Below are positions 17,631-25,493 of a stretch of 64,000 bases of DNA, one piece after another; the first letter of the stretch is position 1; the number at the start of each line of letters is the position of its first letter. Source of the stretch: Alkalihalobacillus sp. TS-13 (GTDB lineage: Bacteria; Bacillota; Bacilli; Bacillales; Fictibacillaceae); the NCBI RefSeq assembly GCF_019720915.1, contig NZ_JAHKSI010000003.1, positions 124,001-188,000 on the forward strand, in the 5' to 3' direction. Under the pieces are notes generated by a model. It saw only the letters and a program-made list of their open reading frames with translations. It was not told the DNA's origin and did not search any database. Position numbers and translations under genes: made by a program.

Positions 17631-18575
17631 ATGTTAAGTTGGGAAGAAAGACGTCAAATGGTGAAGGTCGCTACCCTGTATTATTTTGAAGGTTTGACAC
17701 AAGATCAAATTGCAAAAAAAGTAGGGGTTTCAAGACCAATAATTTCCAAGTTATTACAAAAGTCAAAAGATACAGGAATCGTAGAAATATATATTAAAGA
17801 CGAAAGTGCTCATACTGTTGAATTGGAGCAAAAGCTGGTTAAAAAATTTGCTCTTAAAGACGCAATCGTCATCCCTACTTCCGGATCTTCTCCTGAAAGC
17901 AGTAAACGAGCTGTAGCTAGAGCAGGTGCATACTATCTTTCAAGAAACTTAAAAGGTGTTAAAAATCTTGGAATTTCATGGGGAAGTACTTTAGCAGAAT
18001 TAGTTGCACAATTTCCTTATATACGGAGAGAGGATATTAAAATCATCCCATTAGAAGGAGGGATGGGTAGACAATATGTTGAAATCCATGCAAATCAATT
18101 AGCGTATGAACTCGCTAAAAAGTTGAACGGAAAGTGTTCATATTTGTATGCGCCAGCAATTGTGGAAACAAAAGAGCTAAAAGAGCGATTGATGGAGATG
18201 CAAGACATAGAAGCCGTACTACAAGAAGGAAGAAATGTTGATAAGGCACTGATCGGTATAGGTAATCCATTTGAAAATTCTACCCTTGAGAAGATCGGCT
18301 ATCTTAAAAAAGAGGATTTGGATAGCCTTCGAGAGGTTGGAGCTGTGGGTGACATCGGGTTTCGTTTCTTTAATCAAGCAGGAAAACCGATTCAGCATCC
18401 ACTTAACGATAAAGTGATCGGAGCCTCTTTGGAATTATTGAAAAAAATCAAAGAAGTCATTGTAGTAGTAGAAGGGGAACATAAGCTGGACAGTGTATTC
18501 GGGGCATTAAAAGGTAACTACATAGATGTCCTTGTCATAGATGAGTTTACAGCCTCTTCTTTAATCGATAAATAA
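17631..18575 (+). CDS. SorC-family sugar-binding transcriptional regulator (first of two)
   Basis: This 314-residue regulator has an N-terminal helix-turn-helix (LTQDQIAKKVGVSRPIISKLLQKS) and a SorC/DeoR-type effector domain related to sugar-phosphate isomerases (LGISWGSTLAELV, then GNYIDVLVIDEF at the end). Such proteins usually respond to a phosphorylated sugar. It follows the E3 gene closely, so it likely reports on a metabolite handled by that complex. ATG 17631 is used. A second, related SorC gene lies 217 bases downstream. The protein in hand is full length. Confidence 0.92.
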   Translation: MLSWEERRQMVKVATLYYFEGLTQDQIAKKVGVSRPIISKLLQKSKDTGIVEIYIKDESAHTVELEQKLVKKFALKDAIVIPTSGSSPESSKRAVARAGAYYLSRNLKGVKNLGISWGSTLAELVAQFPYIRREDIKIIPLEGGMGRQYVEIHANQLAYELAKKLNGKCSYLYAPAIVETKELKERLMEMQDIEAVLQEGRNVDKALIGIGNPFENSTLEKIGYLKKEDLDSLREVGAVGDIGFRFFNQAGKPIQHPLNDKVIGASLELLKKIKEVIVVVEGEHKLDSVFGALKGNYIDVLVIDEFTASSLIDK

Positions 18576-18593
18576 ATTCAATAAGCATACTGG

Positions 18594-18627
18594 CCATACT
18601 TTTTATATGCTAAAAGTATGGTTTTTT
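18594..18627 (+). terminator. Terminator after the first SorC gene
   Basis: CCATACTTTT and AAAAGTATGG form a perfect 10-bp stem followed by TTTTTTG. Confidence 0.88.
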
Positions 18628-18688
18628 GTATTGTTTCAATGTCATTTGACTGTTTTTTTTATTTCGCTTACTCTGAGTATATTGATAA

Positions 18689-18714
18689 ACAAATGATATA
18701 AGCCGTAACAAATG
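18689..18714 (+). promoter_or_regulatory. Paired ACAAATG motifs before the second SorC gene
   Basis: ACAAATG occurs at 18689-18695 and 18708-18714, a direct repeat 19 bases apart. The same heptamer lies at 12818-12824 and 19880-19886 in the other two control regions of this locus. It is a candidate operator for one of the two SorC regulators. Confidence 0.4.
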
Positions 18715-18792
18715 CAAGGTAAATATTAGAAATCAACGCATTGACCAGTTGGTATACATACGGATTTTCATAAGAAAGAAGAGGATATGTGA

Positions 18793-19734
18793 ATGGCTAT
18801 TCTAGAAGATAGAAGATTATTAGTTAAAATCGCCCATATGTATTATGAAGAAGGGGAAACCCAGTCACAAATCGCTTCCAAAATTGGGGTGAGCCGTTCA
18901 TTGATTTCCAAGTATCTTGCAAAAGCAAGAGAAAAAGGGATTGTGGAAATAATTATTCATGACGAAGGAGACCAAAAATTCAGAAGGTTGGAAAGTGAAA
19001 TCGAGAAGAAATACGGATTAAGAGAAGTGGTCTGTATAGAAAACATTGAATACGAATCTTCAAAAAAGCGATTAGGAAATGCAGCGAGCCAGTATTTATT
19101 AAGAGCTATAAAAGAAGATTCGGTACTGGGTATATCTTCTGGGACTACCCTGAATGAAGTTGCAAAATCATTATCTACGAATAAGCGGTATCCTTCTGCC
19201 ACAATTGTTCCATTGGTCGGTGGCGTTGGTAATGAACGGGTCGACATCCATGCGAATAGCCTTGTAGCTAGAATAGGCGAGGTGTTGAATGCTGATTATG
19301 AACTGTTACATGTTCCGGTAATGGTTGATAGTAAAGAAGCAAAAGAAGTAATGATGAGACAGCCTTCAGTTCAAAAAGTATTTCGCTTAGCCGAAAAATG
19401 TGATATTGCTATTGTTGGTATAGGAGGAACACCTGAACATTCTACAATGGTAAAATCATATTTAGGACACCAAAACAAAGATGTTTTTATGAACACTAAA
19501 GTTGTCGGAGACATTTGTTATAATTTTATCGATAAAGACGGAAGAGCGACTAACTCATCCTGGAATGAACGTGTTATGGCGCTTAATCTTGAAAAGTTAA
19601 AACATATCCACCTGGTGATTGGTGTTGCTTCTGGGGCAGAGAAGGTAAATTCAATAAAAGCAGCATTAAAAGGAAAGTTGATTGATGTGCTCGTCACAGA
19701 TGAAGCAACCGCTATAGCGATTACAAAAGAATAA
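18793..19734 (+). CDS. SorC-family sugar-binding transcriptional regulator (second of two)
   Basis: This 313-residue paralogue of the preceding regulator has a similar helix-turn-helix (ETQSQIASKIGVSRSLISKYLAKA) and effector domain (LGISSGTTLNEVAKSL, then GKLIDVLVTDEATA). It is transcribed separately: a terminator precedes it, another follows, and two ACAAATG boxes lie in its leader. Its position immediately before the oxidoreductase-PTS operon makes it the more likely controller of that operon. The ligand would be the phosphorylated PTS product, by family analogy. Confidence 0.92.
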   Translation: MAILEDRRLLVKIAHMYYEEGETQSQIASKIGVSRSLISKYLAKAREKGIVEIIIHDEGDQKFRRLESEIEKKYGLREVVCIENIEYESSKKRLGNAASQYLLRAIKEDSVLGISSGTTLNEVAKSLSTNKRYPSATIVPLVGGVGNERVDIHANSLVARIGEVLNADYELLHVPVMVDSKEAKEVMMRQPSVQKVFRLAEKCDIAIVGIGGTPEHSTMVKSYLGHQNKDVFMNTKVVGDICYNFIDKDGRATNSSWNERVMALNLEKLKHIHLVIGVASGAEKVNSIKAALKGKLIDVLVTDEATAIAITKE

Positions 19735-19748
19735 ACTCAATAACAAAC

Positions 19749-19785
19749 AAAAGCTTTAGATCCCAAATCTAAAGCTTTTTTTATT
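19749..19785 (+). terminator. Terminator after the second SorC gene
   Basis: AAAAGCTTTAGAT pairs with ATCTAAAGCTTTTT across a five-base loop and runs into a T-rich tail. Confidence 0.9.
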
Positions 19786-19838
19786 TTGGAAAACGGCTAT
19801 TACATTATTTGACATATAATTTAAATATTCAAAATAGA

Positions 19839-19867
19839 TTGACAATTTTCATGTTTTATTTTATACT
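19839..19867 (+). promoter_or_regulatory. Sigma-A promoter of the oxidoreductase-PTS operon
   Basis: A consensus TTGACA (19839-19844) and TATACT (19862-19867) are separated by 17 bases. ACAAATG lies just downstream at 19880-19886, followed by the near-palindrome GTGACATATGTTAC. These are suitable places for a repressor to bind. Confidence 0.75.
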
Positions 19868-19990
19868 GAGACACAAATAACAAATGGTAAAAAACGTGAC
19901 ATATGTTACTGGGTATTTAAAACAATTCACCTGATTACTGAAAAGAAAACTTTGAATCCAATATTAGAGTTAAATGTTAGGGAGGAAATA

Positions 19991-21262
19991 ATGATGTCAA
20001 TTTATCAACAGCTACAACAGCGAGAAGATAATAACCTTCCAATAAAGGTGGGGGTAATTGGAGCTGGACAGATGGGTTTCGGCATGATTGCACAAATTAC
20101 CCAGATTCCAGGGATGAGTGTTACTGGTATTTGTGATGTAAATGTAAAAGCTGCTAGCCAAGCTAGAGACTATTACAACACTAAATCAGGGAATACAGGA
20201 TCATTCATAGTATCAAATGATCTCAAGGAGGTTATTCAATCAACTGAGGTTGATGTGGTGGTAGATGCCACTGGAGTTCCTGAAGTGGGAGCAAATATTG
20301 CATTAGAAGCATTACGCTCAAAAAAACATCTTGTTTTGTTAAATGTGGAAGTCGATATTACGATAGGTTCTGTAATGCACCAAATGTTTACTAACGCCGG
20401 TCTAGTATATACAGGTTCAGCAGGTGATGAACCAGCAGCAACTTTAGAGTTATATGAATTTGCAAAAACCATGGGAATGGAGGTATTAGTTGCAGGAAAG
20501 GGAAAAAACAACCCCTTTATCCCTACTGCTAATCCACATACGTGTGCTAATGAAGCCAACCAAAAAAATATGAGCGCCCATATGCTTGCAGCTTTTCAAG
20601 ATGGTACAAAGACAATGGCAGAAATGAATCTTCTAAGCAATGCTACAGGTTTAGTTCCTGATAAAGTTGGAATGCATGGAGTAGAAGCGGATGTTCAGAA
20701 CGTTGCAGATATTCTAAATGTAAAAGAAAACGGGGGTGTTCTTAATCAATTCGGAATCGTGGATTACGTGCATGGATTAGCCCCAGGTGTATTTGTGATT
20801 GTGAAAAGTGACCTAGAACCGGTCACAGAAGAACTTCGCTATCTGAAAGTGGGCAAGGGGCCTCATTATACATTTTATCGTCCTTATCATTTAGCAAGCT
20901 TGGAAACCCCTATTACAATAGCAAAGGCAGTGATTCAAAATGCCTCTTCTATTCAACCACTAGGAGGACCGATTTCAGAAACAGTTACTGTAGCTAAACG
21001 TGATATTAATGCAGGTGATAAATTAGATGGAATTGGGGGTTATTCCGTACGTGGCGTAATTGAAACCCATCAGGAAATGAGGCGTAACGGGCATATCCCA
21101 ATTGGAATGATAAGTGGACAGATAGTAGCAAAAAAGAATATCAAATCTGGGCAGTTTTTGACATTAGATGATATTGAATTAGATCCAAATACGACGGTTT
21201 GGAAATTAAGATCGCTTCAAGACCAATTATTCCCTGAACCAATATTTGAATATGTAAAATAA
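19991..21262 (+). CDS. NAD(P)-dependent oxidoreductase, homoserine-dehydrogenase-like N-domain with SAF domain
   Basis: This 423-residue protein begins with a Rossmann fold (VGVIGAGQMGFGMIAQI) like that of homoserine dehydrogenase-type enzymes. Its middle region includes AGKGKNNPFIPTANP. It ends in a SAF domain (about residues 330-400, with TVAKRDINAGDKLDGIGGYSV and VAKKNIKSGQFLT). Members of this group often sit beside glucitol-type PTS genes, as here, where it takes the place expected for a sorbitol-6-phosphate dehydrogenase. The reaction is unknown. The start at ATG 19991 or 19994 follows AGGGAGG; earlier in-frame codons lack a site. Confidence 0.88.
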   Translation: MMSIYQQLQQREDNNLPIKVGVIGAGQMGFGMIAQITQIPGMSVTGICDVNVKAASQARDYYNTKSGNTGSFIVSNDLKEVIQSTEVDVVVDATGVPEVGANIALEALRSKKHLVLLNVEVDITIGSVMHQMFTNAGLVYTGSAGDEPAATLELYEFAKTMGMEVLVAGKGKNNPFIPTANPHTCANEANQKNMSAHMLAAFQDGTKTMAEMNLLSNATGLVPDKVGMHGVEADVQNVADILNVKENGGVLNQFGIVDYVHGLAPGVFVIVKSDLEPVTEELRYLKVGKGPHYTFYRPYHLASLETPITIAKAVIQNASSIQPLGGPISETVTVAKRDINAGDKLDGIGGYSVRGVIETHQEMRRNGHIPIGMISGQIVAKKNIKSGQFLTLDDIELDPNTTVWKLRSLQDQLFPEPIFEYVK

Positions 21263-21283
21263 ATACAGAAGGAGGGGTAACCT

Positions 21284-21709
21284 ATGAATTTTGCAATTAT
21301 TATGTGTGCAATTTTAGTTTCACATTTTGCGTTATCACTATTTCAAATTCATTATTATCGTAAAAGCGTGGACAAAATTGTTAGCGGTTACAAAAAGAAA
21401 GAAGGATACCATTTGTTTTCTGGGATGGAAAGACGAAAGTTCCGTCCCGGTGCTATTGCCGTATTAATTGTAGATGAAAAATATATAGTTCAAGAATGTC
21501 AAATTCTCGGAGGAATTTCTGTTTTATCTAAATTCAAAGAAATAAAAAAATATAAAGGTATCCATGTCGGTAAACTCTTGGATAATGTCCATAAGGATAA
21601 TATTCCAAGTGGAAAAGCAAAAAAAGCTTCTGCTATTAATCAAGCCCTTTCAAGGGCTTCAGAGAATGCATTACTTTCAATTTCAAAGAAGAAGATTTCG
21701 TCGATTTAG
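21284..21709 (+). CDS. gutM: GutM-type glucitol operon activator protein
   Basis: This 141-residue protein has one N-terminal membrane helix (about residues 3-20) and a cytoplasmic domain of the GutM family (RRKFRPGAIAVLIVDE, then CQILGGISVLSKFKEI). GutM is described as an accessory activator of glucitol operons; the mechanism is not settled. ATG 21284 follows GAAGGAGGGG. It lies between the oxidoreductase and the PTS membrane subunits, the usual gene order for this PTS type. Confidence 0.9.
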   Translation: MNFAIIMCAILVSHFALSLFQIHYYRKSVDKIVSGYKKKEGYHLFSGMERRKFRPGAIAVLIVDEKYIVQECQILGGISVLSKFKEIKKYKGIHVGKLLDNVHKDNIPSGKAKKASAINQALSRASENALLSISKKKISSI

Positions 21710-21727
21710 AAAGGAGTGTAAATTTCT

Positions 21728-22273
21728 ATGGAATGGATCAAATGGTTCGGTGAACATTTTATTGGAATGTTCAATGCCGGTGGAAAAACATTCATGGATT
21801 TGCTGACTGGGATTGTCCCGACTCTAGTAGTCTTGCTTACTTTTACGTATGCCCTCATGAAATTCATTGGAGAAGAACGCGTTAATCGATCGATTCGATT
21901 TGCCTCTAAATATATGGTATTGCGTTATACAGTTATGCCTGTACTATCAGTACTGGTTTTAACAAATCCGATGGCGTATACATTTGGCAGGTTTCTGCCA
22001 GAAAGGCAAAAACCTGCTTTTTATGATTCTGCTGTATCATTTGTCCACCCAGTTACTTCTTTATTCCCGTACGCTAATGCCGGGGAACTGTTCGTCTATT
22101 TAGGTATTGCTAATGGATTGAAGGAAGCGGGTTATTCAATCTCTGAACTCGCTGTACGTTACTTTTTAGTTGGAATCGTTATTATATTAATGCGAGGTGT
22201 GGTGACAGAGTTGATCACCACTTACCTAATCAAAAAGAACAAAATGAAGGGTCTAACGGAAGGGGGGGATTAG
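21728..22273 (+). CDS. srlA: PTS glucitol/sorbitol-type EIIC subunit
   Basis: This 181-residue membrane protein forms part of the sugar channel of a glucitol-family phosphotransferase system. It has several hydrophobic segments, and [25 protein letters not shown] is a family hallmark, with [20 protein letters not shown] after it. The gene starts at ATG 21728 after AAAGGAGTG, and the EIIB gene begins 2 bases after its stop codon. The transported polyol need not be sorbitol, because the usual dehydrogenase is missing from the operon. Confidence 0.92.
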   Translation: MEWIKWFGEHFIGMFNAGGKTFMDLLTGIVPTLVVLLTFTYALMKFIGEERVNRSIRFASKYMVLRYTVMPVLSVLVLTNPMAYTFGRFLPERQKPAFYDSAVSFVHPVTSLFPYANAGELFVYLGIANGLKEAGYSISELAVRYFLVGIVIILMRGVVTELITTYLIKKNKMKGLTEGGD

Positions 22274-22274
22274 A

Positions 22275-23276
22275 ATGGCTTACCGAGCTGTTTTTGTATC
22301 AAAAGGTCCAGATGGATGGGGTAAAGGGCTTCATATTGAACCTACCGGTAAAAAAACAAAAGTTGTATCAATAACCGGAGGAGGTATTCATCCAGTTGCT
22401 AAAAGAATAGCAGAGTTAACTGGTACAGAAGCAATTGATGGATTTCGGAATTCAGTGCCTGAAGATGAGATGATGTGTGTAGTTATTGATTGTGGAGGAA
22501 CTGCGAGAATTGGTCTATATCCCATGAAGGGGGTCCCTACAGTCGATATCCTATCCTCATCCCCTTCAGGTCCACTTGCGAAACATATTACTGAAGATAT
22601 TTTTGTCTCTGGTGTAACAGAAAACGAAGTGGCTTTTGCAGAAAACACATCAGAGCAACAAAAAGACACTGAGCCGGAATTTGATACAAAAGATAAAGAA
22701 GCTTTTAAAGAAAACTACGAGCAGTTAAAGAAGGATAATCTAGATAATAGTGAAAACTTTTTGATGCGATTTTCAAGAGGAATTGGAAAAGTGACGGGTA
22801 CTTTGTATCAGGCAGGTCGTGACTCTGTTGATATGCTGATCAAAAACATTATTCCATTCATGGCTTTTGTCAGTATGTTAATTGGTATAATTAATTACAC
22901 GGGTATTGGTGATTTGATTGCAAATTCCTTATCTCCTCTAGCAAGTTCACTATGGGGATTAATTCTCATTGTGATGATATGTACATTGCCTTTCTTATCA
23001 CCAGTTCTTGGCCCAGGAGCTGTCATCGCACAAGTAATCGGTGTTTTAATAGGAAGTCAAATTGCCATGGGGAATATCCCACCTCAGTTTGCATTACCAG
23101 CTTTGTTTGCGATTAACGGACAGGTAGGTTGTGATTTTATTCCAGTCGGCTTATCTCTTGGAGAAGCCAAGCCAGAAACAGTCCAATATGGTGTGCCAGC
23201 CGTGCTATACAGCAGATTGATCACTGGTGTTTTGTCGGTTGTAATAGCATATTTTGCAAGCTTTGGAATGTATTAA
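22275..23276 (+). CDS. srlE: PTS glucitol/sorbitol-type EIIB(C) subunit
   Basis: This 333-residue protein joins a cytoplasmic EIIB domain to a membrane region. The phosphorylated cysteine is in [15 protein letters not shown]. After an acidic linker (about residues 118-160) come the membrane segments, including [31 protein letters not shown] and [17 protein letters not shown]. The length is normal for SrlE. It accepts phosphate from EIIA (encoded 21 bases downstream) and phosphorylates the incoming polyol. Confidence 0.93.
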   Translation: MAYRAVFVSKGPDGWGKGLHIEPTGKKTKVVSITGGGIHPVAKRIAELTGTEAIDGFRNSVPEDEMMCVVIDCGGTARIGLYPMKGVPTVDILSSSPSGPLAKHITEDIFVSGVTENEVAFAENTSEQQKDTEPEFDTKDKEAFKENYEQLKKDNLDNSENFLMRFSRGIGKVTGTLYQAGRDSVDMLIKNIIPFMAFVSMLIGIINYTGIGDLIANSLSPLASSLWGLILIVMICTLPFLSPVLGPGAVIAQVIGVLIGSQIAMGNIPPQFALPALFAINGQVGCDFIPVGLSLGEAKPETVQYGVPAVLYSRLITGVLSVVIAYFASFGMY

Positions 23277-23297
23277 ACTTATGATGGAGGAGTTATT

Positions 23298-23654
23298 ATG
23301 TCAACGACTATTGTAAAAGAAATTGGAGCACTGGTCCCTACTTTTAAAGAAGATAAGATTGTTATTTTATTTGGTCCGCAAGCCCCTGAAGAAATTAAAG
23401 AAATGTCTATTATACATGAATTTGAACACCATTCTGAAGAACCCTTACAAGAAGGTGGTACAATCGAATTCGATAATCAAGTATATACAATTACTGCGGT
23501 AGGGACAAAAGCTAATGAAAATCTGCGGGAACTAGGCCATATTTCGATTTATTTCCATAGTCCCCCAGAAGATATTTTGCCAGGTTCTGTATTTGTTAGC
23601 CCGCATAATTTTCCTGATTTTAATGAAGGAACATTGATTAAATTTAAGTCATAG
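23298..23654 (+). CDS. srlB: PTS glucitol/sorbitol-type EIIA subunit
   Basis: This 118-residue cytoplasmic phosphocarrier is full length for the glucitol EIIA family. Residues near the N-terminus (GALVPTFKEDKIVILFG) and NLRELGHISIYF near residue 80 match the family. ATG 23298 follows GGAGGAG. It ends the operon; a strong terminator starts 22 bases after its stop. Confidence 0.93.
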   Translation: MSTTIVKEIGALVPTFKEDKIVILFGPQAPEEIKEMSIIHEFEHHSEEPLQEGGTIEFDNQVYTITAVGTKANENLRELGHISIYFHSPPEDILPGSVFVSPHNFPDFNEGTLIKFKS

Positions 23655-23676
23655 GTAAAGAATTTAGTTATTATGG

Positions 23677-23707
23677 AACAAGCAGCCTTTTCGCTGCTTG
23701 TTTTTTT
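23677..23707 (+). terminator. Terminator of the PTS operon
   Basis: AACAAGCAGC pairs with GCTGCTTG(TT) across CTTTTC and is followed by seven T residues. Confidence 0.9.
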
Positions 23708-23740
23708 ATCATTATCTGGCACGGGTAAATCGTAGTAACC

Positions 23741-23830
23741 TGGAAAAAAGAAACCGGACTTTAGTCGTCCTCAGACGGTTATGTAGGGGAAATGTGTTAT
23801 AGAAGATTTGTTGTTCTTCTCCATATTTGA
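23741..23830. repeat. Diverged copy 3 of the 103-bp dispersed repeat
   Basis: It follows the pattern of copies 1 and 2 (GGAAAAAAGAAACCGGACT, then TTAGTCGTCCTCAGACG, AATGTGTTATAGAA and CTCCATATTTGA) with several substitutions and small deletions. It lies in the 300-base gap after the PTS operon; the remaining 128 bases before the next gene hold only an AT-rich leader. Confidence 0.65.
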
Positions 23831-23958
23831 AGGAGGTTTATTTTTTTGTACAAAAATAAGTCGTTTTACAAGAACTATTTAACAATTCAAAAAACCTAAA
23901 TAGGAATCTCTATTTAATTATAGAAATGACTATTAAGTTAGAAAAGGAGGTCATAGGT

Positions 23959-25326
23959 ATGATAGGGAATCAACCGACGATGGAATATAAACTTGTCCTC
24001 GATCACATGCATGAAGGGGTAATCATTATAGATTCAGAAACGAGAGTGCTTTATGCTAATAAATCCTATTATGAAATTCTTGGTATTTCCGTCGATAGCA
24101 TTCACAATAAGCCATTAAAAGAAAGCCAGCCAAATGCCAGGATCATAAAGGTTTTAGAAACAGGAACCCCTGTTATCAATTCTGAATTTCTAGTTGATAC
24201 AACTAGTATAAGAGTGGTAGCGAACATCATCCCCATAAAGATTGAAGGTAAAATTTCTGGAGCTGTATCAGTTTTCAGAGATGTAACGGAAGTAACCGAA
24301 TTAACCACCGAATTAGAAAGATTGAAAGGTTATACCAAATATCTAGAAGAAGAATTGATGAACCAGAAAGAAAGGAAGTTGTTTAACGGATTAGTAGGCA
24401 GTGATGAAAAAATACAGATGGTGATGGAAAAGATTAATAAGGTGGCAATTACAGATACTACGGTTCTCATTACAGGAGAGAGTGGGACTGGTAAGGAAGT
24501 CGTTGCAAATTCAATCTATAATATCAGTTCTAGATATGGAAAACCATTCATCAAGGTAAACTGTGCTGCTATTCCTGAATCTCTCTTGGAAAGTGAATTT
24601 TTCGGATATGAAGAAGGTGCTTTTACCGGTTCAAGAAAAGGAGGGAAAATCGGAAAATTTGAACTTGCTAATACGGGGACAATATTCTTAGATGAGATCG
24701 GTGAAATGCCCCCCAGCTTACAAGCAAAATTACTCCGAGTCCTGCAGGAAAGAGTTATTGAAAAGATAGGGGGTACCTCTTCACTAAGAATCGACGTACG
24801 CATCATAGCCGCTACAAATGCAAACTTAAATGACCTTGTGGTGAAAAGGAAGTTTAGGGAGGACCTTTATTATAGACTGAATATTTTTCCGATTGATCTC
24901 CCTCCTTTAAAAGAACGTCAAACTGACATTTTACCGTTAGCTTTACAATTCTTAAAGGAATTCTGCAAGGAGCATAAAAAACAGCTTTCTTTTTCAGCGG
25001 AAGTCCAACATGTATTTAAATCTTATCAGTGGCCAGGAAATATTCGGGAGTTAAGAAATGTAATTGAATATGCTGTCATAATGTGTGAAAAAAGCGGAAG
25101 GATTACATTGGACATGCTTCCCGATTATTTAAATAATTCAAACCAAATGACTAACAATATGGAAACAGACAACATCCTGCTGTATAAGCAATTTAAGCAA
25201 ATTGAAGAAAAGGCGATAAGAGAAGCATTGATCAAAACGAAAGGGCACCGGTCAGATGCAATGCAATTATTAGGTTTAAGTCGGAAAAAATTTTATAAAA
25301 AAATAAATGAGTATGGGATTTTTTAG
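23959..25326 (+). CDS. PAS-domain sigma-54-dependent activator
   Basis: This 455-residue enhancer-binding protein has an N-terminal PAS domain (about residues 15-115, LDHMHEGVIIIDSETRVLYAN) that should sense the inducer. A coiled linker follows, then an AAA+ domain with Walker A GESGTGKE, the sigma-54 contact loop GAFTGS, Walker B TIFLDEIGEMP and the R-finger region. It ends with a Fis-type helix-turn-helix (EALIKTKGHRSDAMQLLGLSRKKFYK). I start it at ATG 23959, after AAAAGGAGGT; an in-frame ATG at 23926 overlaps that site. Its target is almost certainly the operon starting at 25494, which has a perfect -24/-12 promoter. Confidence 0.95.
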   Translation: MIGNQPTMEYKLVLDHMHEGVIIIDSETRVLYANKSYYEILGISVDSIHNKPLKESQPNARIIKVLETGTPVINSEFLVDTTSIRVVANIIPIKIEGKISGAVSVFRDVTEVTELTTELERLKGYTKYLEEELMNQKERKLFNGLVGSDEKIQMVMEKINKVAITDTTVLITGESGTGKEVVANSIYNISSRYGKPFIKVNCAAIPESLLESEFFGYEEGAFTGSRKGGKIGKFELANTGTIFLDEIGEMPPSLQAKLLRVLQERVIEKIGGTSSLRIDVRIIAATNANLNDLVVKRKFREDLYYRLNIFPIDLPPLKERQTDILPLALQFLKEFCKEHKKQLSFSAEVQHVFKSYQWPGNIRELRNVIEYAVIMCEKSGRITLDMLPDYLNNSNQMTNNMETDNILLYKQFKQIEEKAIREALIKTKGHRSDAMQLLGLSRKKFYKKINEYGIF

Positions 25327-25353
25327 CTTTACTTTGTTTCCTTTCGTTACAGG

Positions 25354-25370
25354 TGTTTCGATCAGAAACA
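25354..25370. promoter_or_regulatory. Upstream activator site palindrome for the sigma-54 activator
   Basis: TGTTTC-GATCA-GAAACA is a perfect 6-5-6 inverted repeat, about 82 bases upstream of the -24 element, a normal distance for enhancer binding. A weaker related pair, TTTCA-AGGC-TGAAA, lies at 25436-25449. A near-cre sequence (TGAGAACGCTTCCA, one mismatch) sits at 25371-25384. Confidence 0.6.
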
Positions 25371-25451
25371 TGAGAACGCTTCCATTATGTATCGATATGA
25401 AACAATTTATCAGAAAAATGGAAAAAATCACATCGTTTCAAGGCTGAAAAG

Positions 25452-25469
25452 TTGGCACGTTTCTTGCTT
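25452..25469 (+). promoter_or_regulatory. Sigma-54 (-24/-12) promoter
   Basis: TTGGCACGTTTCTTGCTT matches the sigma-54 consensus TGGCAC-N5-TTGC with exact spacing. It lies 24 bases before the HMG-CoA reductase start codon, between it and the divergent-free activator gene. Confidence 0.92.
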
Positions 25470-25493
25470 TATATAAAAGCAGGAGGTGCAAAC

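Noticed and set aside
25371-25384. cre site in the sigma-54 control region (TGAGAACGCTTCCA)
   Set aside because: One mismatch in the conserved left half; kept only as a remark in the neighbouring feature.
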